Source of the DNA: Methylobacterium gnaphalii | GTDB lineage: Bacteria > Pseudomonadota > Alphaproteobacteria > Rhizobiales > Beijerinckiaceae | Direction of reading: 5' to 3' | Assembly: GCF_007992215.1 (NCBI RefSeq) | Contig: NZ_BJZV01000004.1 | Location: 1-64,000 of the forward strand | DNA: 64,000 nt | Shown: positions 51,590-59,967 of the stretch, in pieces | Position numbering within the stretch: the first letter of the stretch is position 1 | Layout of the letters: each line of letters begins with the position of its first letter | Position numbers and translations under genes: made by a program | The notes under the pieces: generated by a model | What the model saw: only the letters and a program-made list of their open reading frames with translations | Told to the model about the DNA's origin: nothing | Databases searched by the model: none

Positions 51590-52609
51590 TCACGACGGAT
51601 CGCGGCGCGAGATCGACGAGCCGACGATCGAGACGGCCGCCGCGGCGAGGCCGAACCCGATTGCACCGGCCATGACGGCGACAGGGTGAAGGCTCGCACG
51701 GGTATAGGCGCTCGTTCGCATGGCATAGAGCGGCTGCGTCCCGTGCGTCTCGCCGGCCTCCGTTGCCGCGTGGAGCGCGCCTTCCGGGCGACGTGGCGGC
51801 TTCGCCCGTTTCTGCAGAGCGATGATCGCCGGCGCGAGGAGGTCGAAGGCGCCCGGCGCAAACTCCTTCATTGCCACCAGTGCCTTGCCGCTGCCGCCAA
51901 CGAAGATGTCCCGCTGGGGACGAACGGCGGCGTGCAGGATCGCCTCGGCGACCACCTCCGGCCGATAGATCGGCGGCGGCAGGGTCGGTTCGCGGTCCAT
52001 GTAGTTTCGCGCCCGCTCGGGCAGCGGGGTGTCGATCGAGGTCGGCTTGATCAGCGTCACGGAGACCGGAGCCCCCTCGTCCCGTAGCTCCATGCGCAGG
52101 GCATCGGTGAAGCCCTTCACCGCGTGTTTGCTCGCGGCGTACATGCCCTGGAACGGGAAGGCGAGGTCCGACGCGACGCTGCCGACATTGATCAATGTGC
52201 CGCCCCGCCGCCGCAGATGCTCGACGGCGACGAGCGATCCGAAGACAGTGCCCCAGAGGTTGGTCTGCAGCAGGCGCGCGTGGTCCTCGTCGGAGATCTC
52301 GCGCAGGCGCCCGTAGATCGTGAGCCCGGCAACGTTCACCCAGGTGTCGAAGCCGCCGAACGTCGCGATCGCGGCGTCGGCCACGGCCTGGACGTCCTCG
52401 CGGCGGCCGACATCGGCGACGACATCGAGCGCCTGCCCGCCGGCACGCTCGATCTCGGCGCGGGCCTCGGCCAGCGCGTCGCGGCTTCGTGCCGCGAGCA
52501 CCACGCGGGCCCCTCGGGCCGCCGCCATTCGTGCGGTCGTCAACCCGATGCCGGACGAGGCACCGGTGATGACGATGACCTGCTTGGAGAGGGGCTTGCG
52601 GCGGCTCAC
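51590..52609 (-). CDS. short-chain dehydrogenase/reductase with C-terminal extension
   Basis: A 339-residue classical SDR: TGASSGIG at about 15-22, NVAG at about 92-95, catalytic Ser near 144 and the Y157-x3-K161 pair (YAASKHAVK). A C-terminal extension of about 90 residues ends in a hydrophobic helix (VAVMAGAIGFGLAAAAVSIV), so the enzyme may sit on the membrane. The ATG overlaps the stop of the DUF892 gene (ATGA), so they form an operon, probably of stress response. Confidence 0.92.
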   Translation of the reverse strand: MSRRKPLSKQVIVITGASSGIGLTTARMAAARGARVVLAARSRDALAEARAEIERAGGQALDVVADVGRREDVQAVADAAIATFGGFDTWVNVAGLTIYGRLREISDEDHARLLQTNLWGTVFGSLVAVEHLRRRGGTLINVGSVASDLAFPFQGMYAASKHAVKGFTDALRMELRDEGAPVSVTLIKPTSIDTPLPERARNYMDREPTLPPPIYRPEVVAEAILHAAVRPQRDIFVGGSGKALVAMKEFAPGAFDLLAPAIIALQKRAKPPRRPEGALHAATEAGETHGTQPLYAMRTSAYTRASLHPVAVMAGAIGFGLAAAAVSIVGSSISRRDPS

Positions 52610-53112
52610 CGGTCGGCCTTCTCGCCCGCGACGGTCAGCTCGACGTAGCGGCGCGTGGTCGGGACGACGAGGTCGCGCACCACCTGCGCCATGGCCTCTT
52701 CCTCCTTCAGGGATTGCTGGAGCCCCGTGAGGTTGCCTTGTCCCGCAGCTTCGCCAATGGCGAGCAGCGAGGTGTAGGCGGCGATCTCGAAGTTCTCGAA
52801 GGCGTGGTTGGCGTAGGCGTTCTTCAGGATCTCGTCCTGCGCCGGCGTATGGCCCAGTGCCATCATGTTGCCGACGAAGCCGAGGAAGCCCTCCTTGATG
52901 GCCGAGGGGCTCTCGGCGAGCCCTTGCAGGGCTTCCTCCAGACGGTCGCGCTGTCCATGCGTCTCCGCGATATGGCGGCGCAGCGCGTCCTCCATCTCCG
53001 GATAGTTCTTCAGCCGCTCGACCTGCCGTTCCATGATCTGCAGCGCCTGCAATTCCAGCGCGTGCGTGTTCTTCAGCGCGGTAACGTAGATCTCGCGCGT
53101 GTCGATCGCCAT
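52606..53112 (-). CDS. DUF892 / YciE-family ferritin-like protein
   Basis: A 168-residue four-helix-bundle protein of the YciE type: opening DTREIYVTALKNTHALELQALQIM, then HIAETHGQRDRLEEAL and AYTSLLAIGEAAG with Glu/His spacing of a di-iron site. Members are general-stress proteins. The ATG at 53112 follows CAGGAG. On the minus strand GGAAC-N17-GGTC lies at 53154-53179, a partial EcfG match (consensus CGTT at the -10), which is only suggestive. Confidence 0.9.
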   Translation of the reverse strand: MAIDTREIYVTALKNTHALELQALQIMERQVERLKNYPEMEDALRRHIAETHGQRDRLEEALQGLAESPSAIKEGFLGFVGNMMALGHTPAQDEILKNAYANHAFENFEIAAYTSLLAIGEAAGQGNLTGLQQSLKEEEAMAQVVRDLVVPTTRRYVELTVAGEKADR

Positions 53113-53266
53113 GCTCTGCTCCTGTCGATGAATGGGGATGGCCCGGGGGCCGGTCCTGGATAGACCCCGCAGGCCTCGCCCAGGTTCCCAGTTCGGGATT
53201 CGCCTGGCCGCGGCGCAGGCGCGCATGGCACCGGGGCTCCGCCTTCGCCCGTTGATCGGAGGTGTC

Positions 53267-54250
53267 CTAGGATTGGCCGGCGAGCTCCCGGGCCATGTCG
53301 ACGACCGCATCGACATCCGCGTGGTGAAGCATGTGGCCGAGGCCTCGCAGCCACCGAAGACGGGCTCCGGGGATCAGCGAGGCGGCGAGGCGCCCGTGCA
53401 GGTAGGGGTTGGTGACGATGTCCGACCCGCCGCACAGGATGCCGACGGGCATGCGGCAGCCGGCATAGGATGCGGCGCTCCGGGTCAGGTCGCTCCAGAG
53501 CAGGTTCGCATTCTCGCCATCCGCGACAAGCCGGCTCGGCCGGCTGGCGAGCGCGAAGGGAAACTCGGCGGCGAAGCGGGCCGGCATGGCCTGCGGCAGG
53601 AACATCGCGCGCCAGAGCAGGGGCAGCAGCGCCGCATCCGTGCCGGCCGAGAACCGGGACAGGACGTCGCCGATCACCGGCATGGCGCGGGGACCGAACA
53701 GCAGCTGCTCCAGGCGAAGCTCCGGGAAGCAGATCGGCGAGATCGCGACCGCCGCGGCGGTCTCCTCCGGGTAGGCCATGCCGTGGGCCAGAACCACGGC
53801 GCCCCCGAAGGAATGGCCGACGAGGACCGGCCGGACCAGGCCGAGGCGGCGCGCGACGTCGCGGAGAATCTCGGCCTGACGCCACAGCGACGCGTCGGAG
53901 AGCCGGGCATGTTCGCTCATCCCGTGGCCCGGCCGGTCGATCGCCACGACGTGGAAGTGCCGCGACAGCGCCGCCATCGGCCCCAGCCACATGTCCTCGA
54001 GCGTCATCAGCGCGCCGTGGACGAGGATCAGGGCGGGACCGGATCCTGCCTCGACATAGGCGATCCGCGGCCCGTCGGGCAGGTCGAGGAACTGCCGGCG
54101 CAGGCCTTCACCAGCGGGAGGCATGGGGAAAGCCGGCGTATCGCCCGTGGGGGCGACCGGCAGGTCGAGAGAGGCCATGGGGTGCGAACGAACCTTCGTT
54201 GAGAGAACCTCGGGAGGGGATCGTCGGACGCGCTCGGGATTGGCGGCCAT
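53267..54250 (-). CDS. alpha/beta hydrolase
   Basis: A 327-residue alpha/beta-hydrolase-fold protein: oxyanion-hole motif LVHGALM, nucleophile Ser147 in GHSFGG, acid in CGGSDIV and the catalytic His in GLGHMLHH. About 55 extra residues precede the domain. The ATG at 54250 follows GAGG; ATG 54178 is another option. It lies eight bases after the NodS-like methyltransferase on the same strand. The substrate is unknown. Confidence 0.9.
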   Translation of the reverse strand: MAANPERVRRSPPEVLSTKVRSHPMASLDLPVAPTGDTPAFPMPPAGEGLRRQFLDLPDGPRIAYVEAGSGPALILVHGALMTLEDMWLGPMAALSRHFHVVAIDRPGHGMSEHARLSDASLWRQAEILRDVARRLGLVRPVLVGHSFGGAVVLAHGMAYPEETAAAVAISPICFPELRLEQLLFGPRAMPVIGDVLSRFSAGTDAALLPLLWRAMFLPQAMPARFAAEFPFALASRPSRLVADGENANLLWSDLTRSAASYAGCRMPVGILCGGSDIVTNPYLHGRLAASLIPGARLRWLRGLGHMLHHADVDAVVDMARELAGQS

Positions 54251-54258
54251 CCAGGGCC

Positions 54259-54849
54259 TCAGCGGCTCTGCCGGCTGAGCACGTCGATCCGATACGCCTC
54301 GGCGCGCGCTTGAGCCTCGATCCGCAGGTAGGCACGGGACGCCGCGATGAACAGCTCGGCCGCTTCATCGCCCGTCAGGGGGTAGTGCGTCTCGCCCGTC
54401 CAATGCACGAGCACGACGCTGCCGCCGTCGCGAAGGCTGCCCCGCACCCGCTCGGCCAGGCGTTCCACGTCGCCGCGATCGAGATAGTAGACGACCTCGG
54501 ACAGCAGGATCAGGTCGAAGGCGCCCTCGGCCCAGTCGTTCGGGACCTGTCCGAGCCTCAGGTCGACATGGGCGTGGTCCCGGCAGCGCTCGCGCGCCCG
54601 CTCCAGGGCGGCTGCCGCGACGTCGAGGCCGACGAGCGTCTCGCAGCGCCCGGCAAGCTGGTGTGTGAGCACGCCGATCGAGCAGCCCACCTCCAGCGCA
54701 CGCGCGTAGCGGTCCTGCGGCAGGGCAGCGAGGGTCGCGGCGTATTTCTCGCGCTCGTAGTCGCTGGTCTCGAACCGCCAGGGGTCGGGATCGGCGGCGT
54801 AGCGCTCGTCGAAATAGCTCGGCGGCAGGGTCGTCGCGTGCCGGGTCAC
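54259..54849 (-). CDS. NodS-like SAM-dependent methyltransferase
   Basis: A 196-residue class I methyltransferase: opening YFDERYAADPDPWRFETSDYEREKY (a hallmark of the NodS family), SAM motif ALEVGCSIGVL, and an LILLSEVVYYL post-motif. NodS methylates an amino-sugar amine in Nod factors, but such genes also occur in non-nodulating bacteria beside glycosyltransferases. It lies 78 bases downstream of the glycosyltransferase gene, so both may modify the same sugar. Confidence 0.9.
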   Translation of the reverse strand: MTRHATTLPPSYFDERYAADPDPWRFETSDYEREKYAATLAALPQDRYARALEVGCSIGVLTHQLAGRCETLVGLDVAAAALERARERCRDHAHVDLRLGQVPNDWAEGAFDLILLSEVVYYLDRGDVERLAERVRGSLRDGGSVVLVHWTGETHYPLTGDEAAELFIAASRAYLRIEAQARAEAYRIDVLSRQSR

Positions 54850-54927
54850 GGGCCATTCTCCAGGGCGTGTCCGAGGGTGGCGCGACGCGAGCGGTCATCG
54901 TCACGCCAGGTGGGGATGGCAGGGCGA

Positions 54928-56088
54928 TCAGGCATGGCCGGCGCCGTCCGCGGGGCTTGGCAGCAGAGCGGCCGAGGCCGGCTCGGGCCTTTGCAGGGCG
55001 GCTCGCAGGCGCGAGCATCGGCGCAGGGCCATCAGCAGGGCCTCGGCGAGGCGGATCTGCCCAGGGAGCTGGCTGGGTCGAAGCGGCCGGTAGGCGAGGT
55101 GGGGGCTGGTGCATTCCACGGCGGCGAGGATGAGGCCGAGGCTGCCGCCCCGTGCGATGACGGTCGCCGCCTCGCTGCCGATGCCGAGCCACGGAGCCCA
55201 GAGCCGCGTCCGACCGATCCGTCCGCTGGCATGGAGACCGCGCAGCCTTCGCCGCCAGGCGAAGCGGAACAGGGCGCGCGGCAGTGGCTCGAGCCGGGGA
55301 TCGCAGGGACTGTCCGGCATCGCGCAGCGCAGCCTCATCGTATCGGCGGCCCCGCCGGGCGCGCGCCCTTCGAGACGTCCCGAGGTCACGACCGAGACCC
55401 CCGGCTCGTGACGGACCCGCGCATCGCTGCCAAGCAGCGAGGAGACGAAGGCGCGGTCCTCGCCGACCGCGAGGGCGGGCATGCCGCCGACCTGCCGATA
55501 GGTCGCGAGGCGAACCGCGAGCGTCGCCCCGGAGGTGGTCCAGTGCCGCGGCCACGGATCGTGCGGCAACGGGTCGATCCAGGCCTCCAGCTCGACGAGG
55601 AGCGCCTCATAGGCGCCCTCCCGCTGCCCGCGGGCATGGAGCGCATCCGGCAGCCGCACCGCGTCGTCGGAGTCGAGGGTGATCTGGCCCGCTACGGCGT
55701 CAATGCCCTCGGCGATGATGGCGAGGTTGCGTGCGACCCAATCGGGGGGCACCCGCGTGTCGGCATCCGTCGTCAGCAGGACGCCGTCGGCCGCTCCTGC
55801 CTCTTCGAGCCAGGCCGCCGCCGCCTCCATGGCCTCGCGCCGGGCCCAGCCGGCATTGGCCCCGGCAAATGTCCGCTCGACGACCCGAACCGGGATCCCC
55901 AGCCCATTGCGCAGGGATGCGACCACCTGCCCGGTCCCGTCCGTACAGTTGTTCAGGAACAGAAGGGCGCCGAGCCCGCTTGCCCCCAGACCTTCCTGGC
56001 CGCTCACCGATTTGAGGCAGCCTTCGATCCGCTCGACTTCGTTGAAGATCGGAATCGCAACGATGGCCCTCAATGGTCGTGTGACCAC
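54928..56088 (-). CDS. family-2 glycosyltransferase
   Basis: A 386-residue GT-A fold glycosyltransferase: LRAIVAIPIFNEVERIEGCL at the head, a LFLNNCTDGTG loop, TTDADTRVPPDW (DxD metal site) and a YRQVGGMPALAVGEDRAFVSSLL acceptor part. I place the start at GTG 56088, just before the domain; ATG 56178 would add 30 poorly conserved-looking residues. It is followed by the NodS-like methyltransferase and an alpha/beta hydrolase, an arrangement found in small glycan or natural-product loci. Confidence 0.88.
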   Translation of the reverse strand: MVTRPLRAIVAIPIFNEVERIEGCLKSVSGQEGLGASGLGALLFLNNCTDGTGQVVASLRNGLGIPVRVVERTFAGANAGWARREAMEAAAAWLEEAGAADGVLLTTDADTRVPPDWVARNLAIIAEGIDAVAGQITLDSDDAVRLPDALHARGQREGAYEALLVELEAWIDPLPHDPWPRHWTTSGATLAVRLATYRQVGGMPALAVGEDRAFVSSLLGSDARVRHEPGVSVVTSGRLEGRAPGGAADTMRLRCAMPDSPCDPRLEPLPRALFRFAWRRRLRGLHASGRIGRTRLWAPWLGIGSEAATVIARGGSLGLILAAVECTSPHLAYRPLRPSQLPGQIRLAEALLMALRRCSRLRAALQRPEPASAALLPSPADGAGHA

Positions 56089-56436
56089 GTCCGTGGCCCG
56101 GACATTTTTGCTGTGTTTACGCTCAACGCGACGAACTCCGGCTTGCCGGTAGTTCGAGGGGTCGTCCGGCCTGCACATAATGGCGTCGGCGGGCCACCCG
56201 TTCATTTCGCATGCCGATTTCGCCGCTCCCACAGTGACGCACCCGACAGCACGGCATGCACGCCGTCAGCCTCGGTGCCCTGACTTCGCACCGGCGAACG
56301 CCAGGGACAGTTTCGAGCCCCTTTCCTTAGTGTCGGCTCTTACCAACAGGATCGGGCCCGGCCTCGCCTTGGCTCGCGCCGCGCTGCCGGCCCAATCCTT
56401 CATGGCTCGATAAGCGTAGCCGGATATGATGGGCCG

Positions 56437-56907
56437 ATGATCCGGTCGATCCTCAGCCTCGGCATTCTGTCCGTCCTCGCCGGCGCTGCCGTGATGGTGA
56501 AGGCCGCCGAGGTGCCCACCCTGGCGACGGTCACGGGAACCTGCGAGCGGCTGGTGATCGCGGGGCAGGACGTCACCGGGCAGTGCACGGGTTCGCTGCT
56601 GAACACGAGCTACGCCACCGGGCGCGTCGGGTTCTACTTCGTCACCGGCGATGGGGGCGCGCTGACCTTTACGGGGCTCGGCAGCGCGCAGGTCAAGCTG
56701 GACCCGGATACCGCCGTGCAGCCGGTCGACGGGGTGATCTTCGGCTTCAAGGGGCAGTACGACCGCGTCAAGGCGGTCGGGATGTGCCGGTTCACCAATC
56801 CGGTCGCCCAGCCGGGCAGCGTGAGCTGCAGCGCCGAGACACCGGGCGGAGCCTTCGCAGCCGAGTTCGTGACGGACGGCAAGCCGCCCGAGATCGTGAA
56901 GCCCTGA
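56437..56907 (+). CDS. exported hypothetical protein
   Basis: A 156-residue protein with a signal peptide (about 1-24, ending VKAAE). The mature part is rich in beta strand and Gly (RLVIAGQDVTGQCTGSLL, YATGRVGFYFVTGD), with four cysteines at the residues around CERLV, QCTG, MCRF and SCSAE that could form two disulfides. No family recognised. It converges on the hyi gene, five bases away. Confidence 0.75.
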   Translation: MIRSILSLGILSVLAGAAVMVKAAEVPTLATVTGTCERLVIAGQDVTGQCTGSLLNTSYATGRVGFYFVTGDGGALTFTGLGSAQVKLDPDTAVQPVDGVIFGFKGQYDRVKAVGMCRFTNPVAQPGSVSCSAETPGGAFAAEFVTDGKPPEIVKP

Positions 56908-56912
56908 CGGGT

Positions 56913-57704
56913 TCAGGCTGCCGGACGCGTCCGGTAGGGCGCGAACCAGTCGAGACCGTCCTGCGTGCGCGCGGCCGGGCGATACTCGGCGCCAACCCAG
57001 CCGTCATAGCCGATGCGGTCGAGCCATTCGAACAGGCTGGAGAAGTCGATCGCGCCGCTGCCCGGCTCGTGCCGGCCGGGCGCGTCGGCCACCTGGATAT
57101 GGCTGATCTGTCCGAGATGCGCCGCGATGGCCGCCCCCGGATCCTCGCCCATCATCCGCATATGGTAGACGTCGTACTGCACGAAGAGGTTGGCGGAGCC
57201 GGTCTCGGCGATCAGGTCCAGCGCCTGCGCCGTGCCCGTCAGGAAGAAACCCGGCATGTCGCGGGTGTTGATCGCCTCGATCACGAGCCGGATGCCGGCC
57301 CGCTCCAGCTCCGCGGCGGCGAAGGTGAGGTTGTCGAGGAAGGTGTCGCGCAGCCGCGTCCGGCTGATCCCCTCGGGCGCCAGCCCGGCGAGGCAGTTCA
57401 GCCGGGTGCAGCCGAGCGTGGTCGCGTAGTCGATCGCGCGGCCGACGCCGTCACGGAACTCGGAGACCCGCTCCGGCAGGATGGCGATGCCGCGCTCGCC
57501 CGCCTCCCAGTCCCCCGGCGGCAGGTTGTGCAGGACGCACGTCAGGTCGTGACGCGAGAGCCGTTCGGCGATGGCTTCTTTCGGTGCCTCGTAGGGAAAC
57601 TGGATCTCCACCGCCTCGAACCCGGCCTCCGCCGCCTGTTCGAAGCGGTCGAGAAAACTGTTCTCCGAGAACAGCAGGCTGAGATTGGCGGCGAAGCGGG
57701 GCAT
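56913..57704 (-). CDS. hyi: hydroxypyruvate isomerase
   Basis: A 263-residue TIM-barrel protein of the AP-endonuclease-2/ xylose isomerase-like clan, converting hydroxypyruvate and tartronate semialdehyde (or a 2-oxo-tetronate). Family marks: NLSLLFSENSFLDRFEQAAEAGF at the head, LVIEAINTRDMPGFFLT, NLFVQYDVYHMRMMGED, and the ISHIQVADAPGRHEPGSGAID end. Its metal and acid/base residues (E, H, E) are present. It is a lone gene here. Confidence 0.92.
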   Translation of the reverse strand: MPRFAANLSLLFSENSFLDRFEQAAEAGFEAVEIQFPYEAPKEAIAERLSRHDLTCVLHNLPPGDWEAGERGIAILPERVSEFRDGVGRAIDYATTLGCTRLNCLAGLAPEGISRTRLRDTFLDNLTFAAAELERAGIRLVIEAINTRDMPGFFLTGTAQALDLIAETGSANLFVQYDVYHMRMMGEDPGAAIAAHLGQISHIQVADAPGRHEPGSGAIDFSSLFEWLDRIGYDGWVGAEYRPAARTQDGLDWFAPYRTRPAA

Positions 57705-57873
57705 GGGTCGTGGAACCTGGGGCGGAAACGTCGCTTCGATCCGTCGCGTCTCGCGATCATGCAGCGGCGCAGATCAGCCGAGGGCAATTTCACCGCGACG
57801 CGGCGGAACGCGCGGCTGCTAGGCGTGGATATCCCCTGATGAGACCGTTCCCCGCAGAGGGCAAGGCAGCGGC

Positions 57874-58029
57874 ATGACGGAGTCGTTCCTTCCTATCCTG
57901 TTTCTCGTCGCCGCATTCAGCGTCACTGCCGTAGCCGCAGCCTTCCTCACGCGGCTCGTCCTACGCCGGCGGCGTACCGAGAAGCCGGTCGCTCAGGAAT
58001 GTGACCCGCGCGATCTACGCACCTGGTAG
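57874..58029 (+). CDS. tiny membrane protein
   Basis: A 51-residue frame: one membrane helix (ILFLVAAFSVTAVAAAFL) followed by a basic stretch (RLVLRRRRTEKP) and an end of RDLRTW. The ATG follows AAGG. It is just upstream of another two-helix protein on the same strand. Such minimal proteins are easily missed; weakly supported. Confidence 0.5.
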   Translation: MTESFLPILFLVAAFSVTAVAAAFLTRLVLRRRRTEKPVAQECDPRDLRTW

Positions 58030-58119
58030 GCGCGAGACGGCTCCTTGCGCCGTCTACGGTGCACCCGTATTCAGCTCTCGGACCGGCTCCGCTCGGGCGG
58101 AGCGGCGAGACCCATTTCG

Positions 58120-58467
58120 ATGCTCCGTTCCATCGCCAGCTTTCTCGGCCTGCCCTTCCTCAGCCGCGCGCTCGGGTTGCTGCTCCTGGCCGGCGGCTTC
58201 GTGCAGATCGTCTATGACGGCGCCCGCTCCATCGCCAACAACACCTTGCGGATCACCACCTTGAGCGAATTGCTGTTCGCGCTGTTCAAGGACAAGGCGA
58301 ACGCGCTGCAGGGCTCGATCGAGGGTGTCGCCCCGTGGCTCTGGCAGGCGCTCGTCCTACCGCTGACGCTGGCACCGGCCGCCGTCGTGCTCCTGCTGAT
58401 CGGCGCGGCGCTGCTCTGGCTCGGCCAGCCGGGCCGAGAGCCGATCGGCTTCGTGATGCGGACCTAA
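58120..58467 (+). CDS. two-helix membrane protein
   Basis: A 115-residue protein opening with MLRSIASFLGLPFLSRALG. It has two helices (about 14-32 and 82-104); between them lies RSIANNTLRITTLSELLFALF, a stretch I recall as conserved in Hyphomicrobiales proteins of unknown function. The ATG 58120 is chosen for that opening; the longer frame has an unlike head. It converges on the PRC-barrel gene. Confidence 0.8.
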   Translation: MLRSIASFLGLPFLSRALGLLLLAGGFVQIVYDGARSIANNTLRITTLSELLFALFKDKANALQGSIEGVAPWLWQALVLPLTLAPAAVVLLLIGAALLWLGQPGREPIGFVMRT

Positions 58468-58480
58468 GGCGCCACCGGTC

Positions 58481-58870
58481 TCAAATCCCCCAGTAGGGTG
58501 CAGCATTGTAGTAGCGGTGGACGTGCTCCTCCCATTCGCGCTCGTCCTGCGGGTCACCGCCCTCGGGAGAGCGAGCGGGGGCGTTGCGGAGTTGCTCCTC
58601 GGTGATGTCGACGGAATAGGCGTCCATGCCGGTGTCGTAGGTCAGCACGGCCCAGGGCAGCGTGTAGTAGTCCTCGCCGAGGCCGAGGAAGCCGCCGAAG
58701 CTCATCACCACGTAGGCGACGCGGCCAGAGGTCTTGTCGAGCATCAGGCGTTCGATACGGCCGACCTTGCTGCCATCCGGCCGTCTGACCTCCGCGCCGA
58801 CGACGCGGTCGCTCGCGATCAGGGTGCGGGGAGGGCGCTGGGCCGTCCCGGTCTTGGTCTCGGTCTCCAT
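58481..58870 (-). CDS. PRC-barrel domain protein
   Basis: A 129-residue cytoplasmic protein with one PRC barrel: IASDRVVGAEVRRPDGSKVGRIERLMLDKTSGRVAYVVMSFGGFLG is the domain, with a GLGEDYYTLPW end. A short acidic helix and the tail (RYYNAAPYWGI) follow. Many such proteins of this group are stress induced, and this one has a full EcfG consensus promoter 39 bases upstream. Its binding partner is unknown. Confidence 0.9.
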   Translation of the reverse strand: METETKTGTAQRPPRTLIASDRVVGAEVRRPDGSKVGRIERLMLDKTSGRVAYVVMSFGGFLGLGEDYYTLPWAVLTYDTGMDAYSVDITEEQLRNAPARSPEGGDPQDEREWEEHVHRYYNAAPYWGI

Positions 58871-58908
58871 GGCGCAGGTCTCGCAACCTTGTTACATCGT
58901 GGCTGAAA

Positions 58909-58934
58909 AACGCCTGGGCAACCGGGCACGTTCC
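58909..58934 (-). promoter_or_regulatory. EcfG-dependent promoter of the PRC-barrel gene
   Basis: On the minus strand: GGAAC-N17-CGTT, an exact match to the consensus of the alphaproteobacterial general-stress sigma factor EcfG. The start codon lies 38 bases after the -10 element, which allows a leader of about 30 bases. Confidence 0.85.
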
Positions 58935-58983
58935 GGTGGGGCGGTCCAGCCGCTCGCGTCTTGTTCGAGGGATCCACGAGCCG

Positions 58984-59913
58984 ATGCCGCTGACCGTCCG
59001 CCTGCCCTGTGCACTCGCCTTCACACTGGCGATGCTCGCCGCACCAGCCATGGCACAGGACAAGGGAACGCTCGATCCGAAGCCGCTGCCGCCGCTCGCC
59101 AATCCCAACGACCCCTCGACGCCCGCCAAGGCGCTGTTCGGCCGTGTCACCGCGCCGTCGAGCGGCCCGGCCGTGCCCTACGGCTCCTACGCCAAGGGCT
59201 GTTTCTCGGGCGGCGAGGGCCTGCCCTTCGACGGGCCGACCTGGCAAGTGATGCGTCCCTCGCGCAACCGGCGCTGGGGCACGCCCTACCTCATCAGCTT
59301 CATCGAGCGGCTCGCGAACAAGGCGCCGCAGGTCGGCTGGCCGGGACTGCTGGTCGGCGACATGGCGCAGCCGCGCGGCGGGCCGATGCTGACGGGCCAT
59401 GCCTCTCACCAGATCGGCCTCGACGCCGATGTCTGGCTGACGCCGATGCCGAACCGCACCCTGACGCGGGCCGAGCGCGAGCAGATCTCGGCCACCGACA
59501 TGGTGCGCGCCGACCGCCGCGACATCGACGAGGAAGTCTGGACGCCGGCCCATACCGCGCTGATCCGGCTCACGGCCCGGCAGCCGGAGGTGGCGCGCAT
59601 CTTCGTGAATGCGGCGATCAAGAAAGCGCTCTGCCGCGAGGCCGGCAGCGACCGCGGCTGGCTCACCAAGGTCCGCCCGATGTACGGGCACAACTACCAC
59701 TACCATATCCGGCTCGCCTGCCCGCGCGGTGCCGAATCCTGCAATGATCAGGCGCCTCCGCCCAGCGGCGACGGTTGCGGGTCCGAGCTCGACTACTGGT
59801 TCAGCGCTGCGGTGCTGAACCCGCCCAAGCCCAAGCACCCGCCGCGGCCCAAGCCGCCGATGACCATGGCCGCGCTCCCCGACGCCTGCCGAACCGTTCT
59901 GCACGCGCGCTGA
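58984..59913 (+). CDS. mepA: penicillin-insensitive murein endopeptidase
   Basis: Periplasmic zinc peptidase that cuts peptidoglycan cross-links. It is 309 residues with a signal peptide (about 1-22, ending AMAQ). Family marks: GGEGLPFDGPTWQVMRPSRNRRWGTPYLI, then GGPMLTGHASHQIGLDADVW (first His and Asp of the metal site) and MYGHNYHYHIRLACP (last His). A Pro/Lys-rich tail follows. The ATG at 58984 lies after a GAGGG element. A single-gene unit. Confidence 0.93.
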   Translation: MPLTVRLPCALAFTLAMLAAPAMAQDKGTLDPKPLPPLANPNDPSTPAKALFGRVTAPSSGPAVPYGSYAKGCFSGGEGLPFDGPTWQVMRPSRNRRWGTPYLISFIERLANKAPQVGWPGLLVGDMAQPRGGPMLTGHASHQIGLDADVWLTPMPNRTLTRAEREQISATDMVRADRRDIDEEVWTPAHTALIRLTARQPEVARIFVNAAIKKALCREAGSDRGWLTKVRPMYGHNYHYHIRLACPRGAESCNDQAPPPSGDGCGSELDYWFSAAVLNPPKPKHPPRPKPPMTMAALPDACRTVLHAR

Positions 59914-59967
59914 CGGGCTCGCCCGCGCCTCTCGCGCGGCAGACTTCGATCGTGCACGATCGGCGGC

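Noticed and set aside
53470..56283. 937-residue plus-strand frame
   Set aside because: It runs opposite the hydrolase, methyltransferase and glycosyltransferase genes; Arg/Pro/Gly-rich with no domain. It is open only because of the GC bias.
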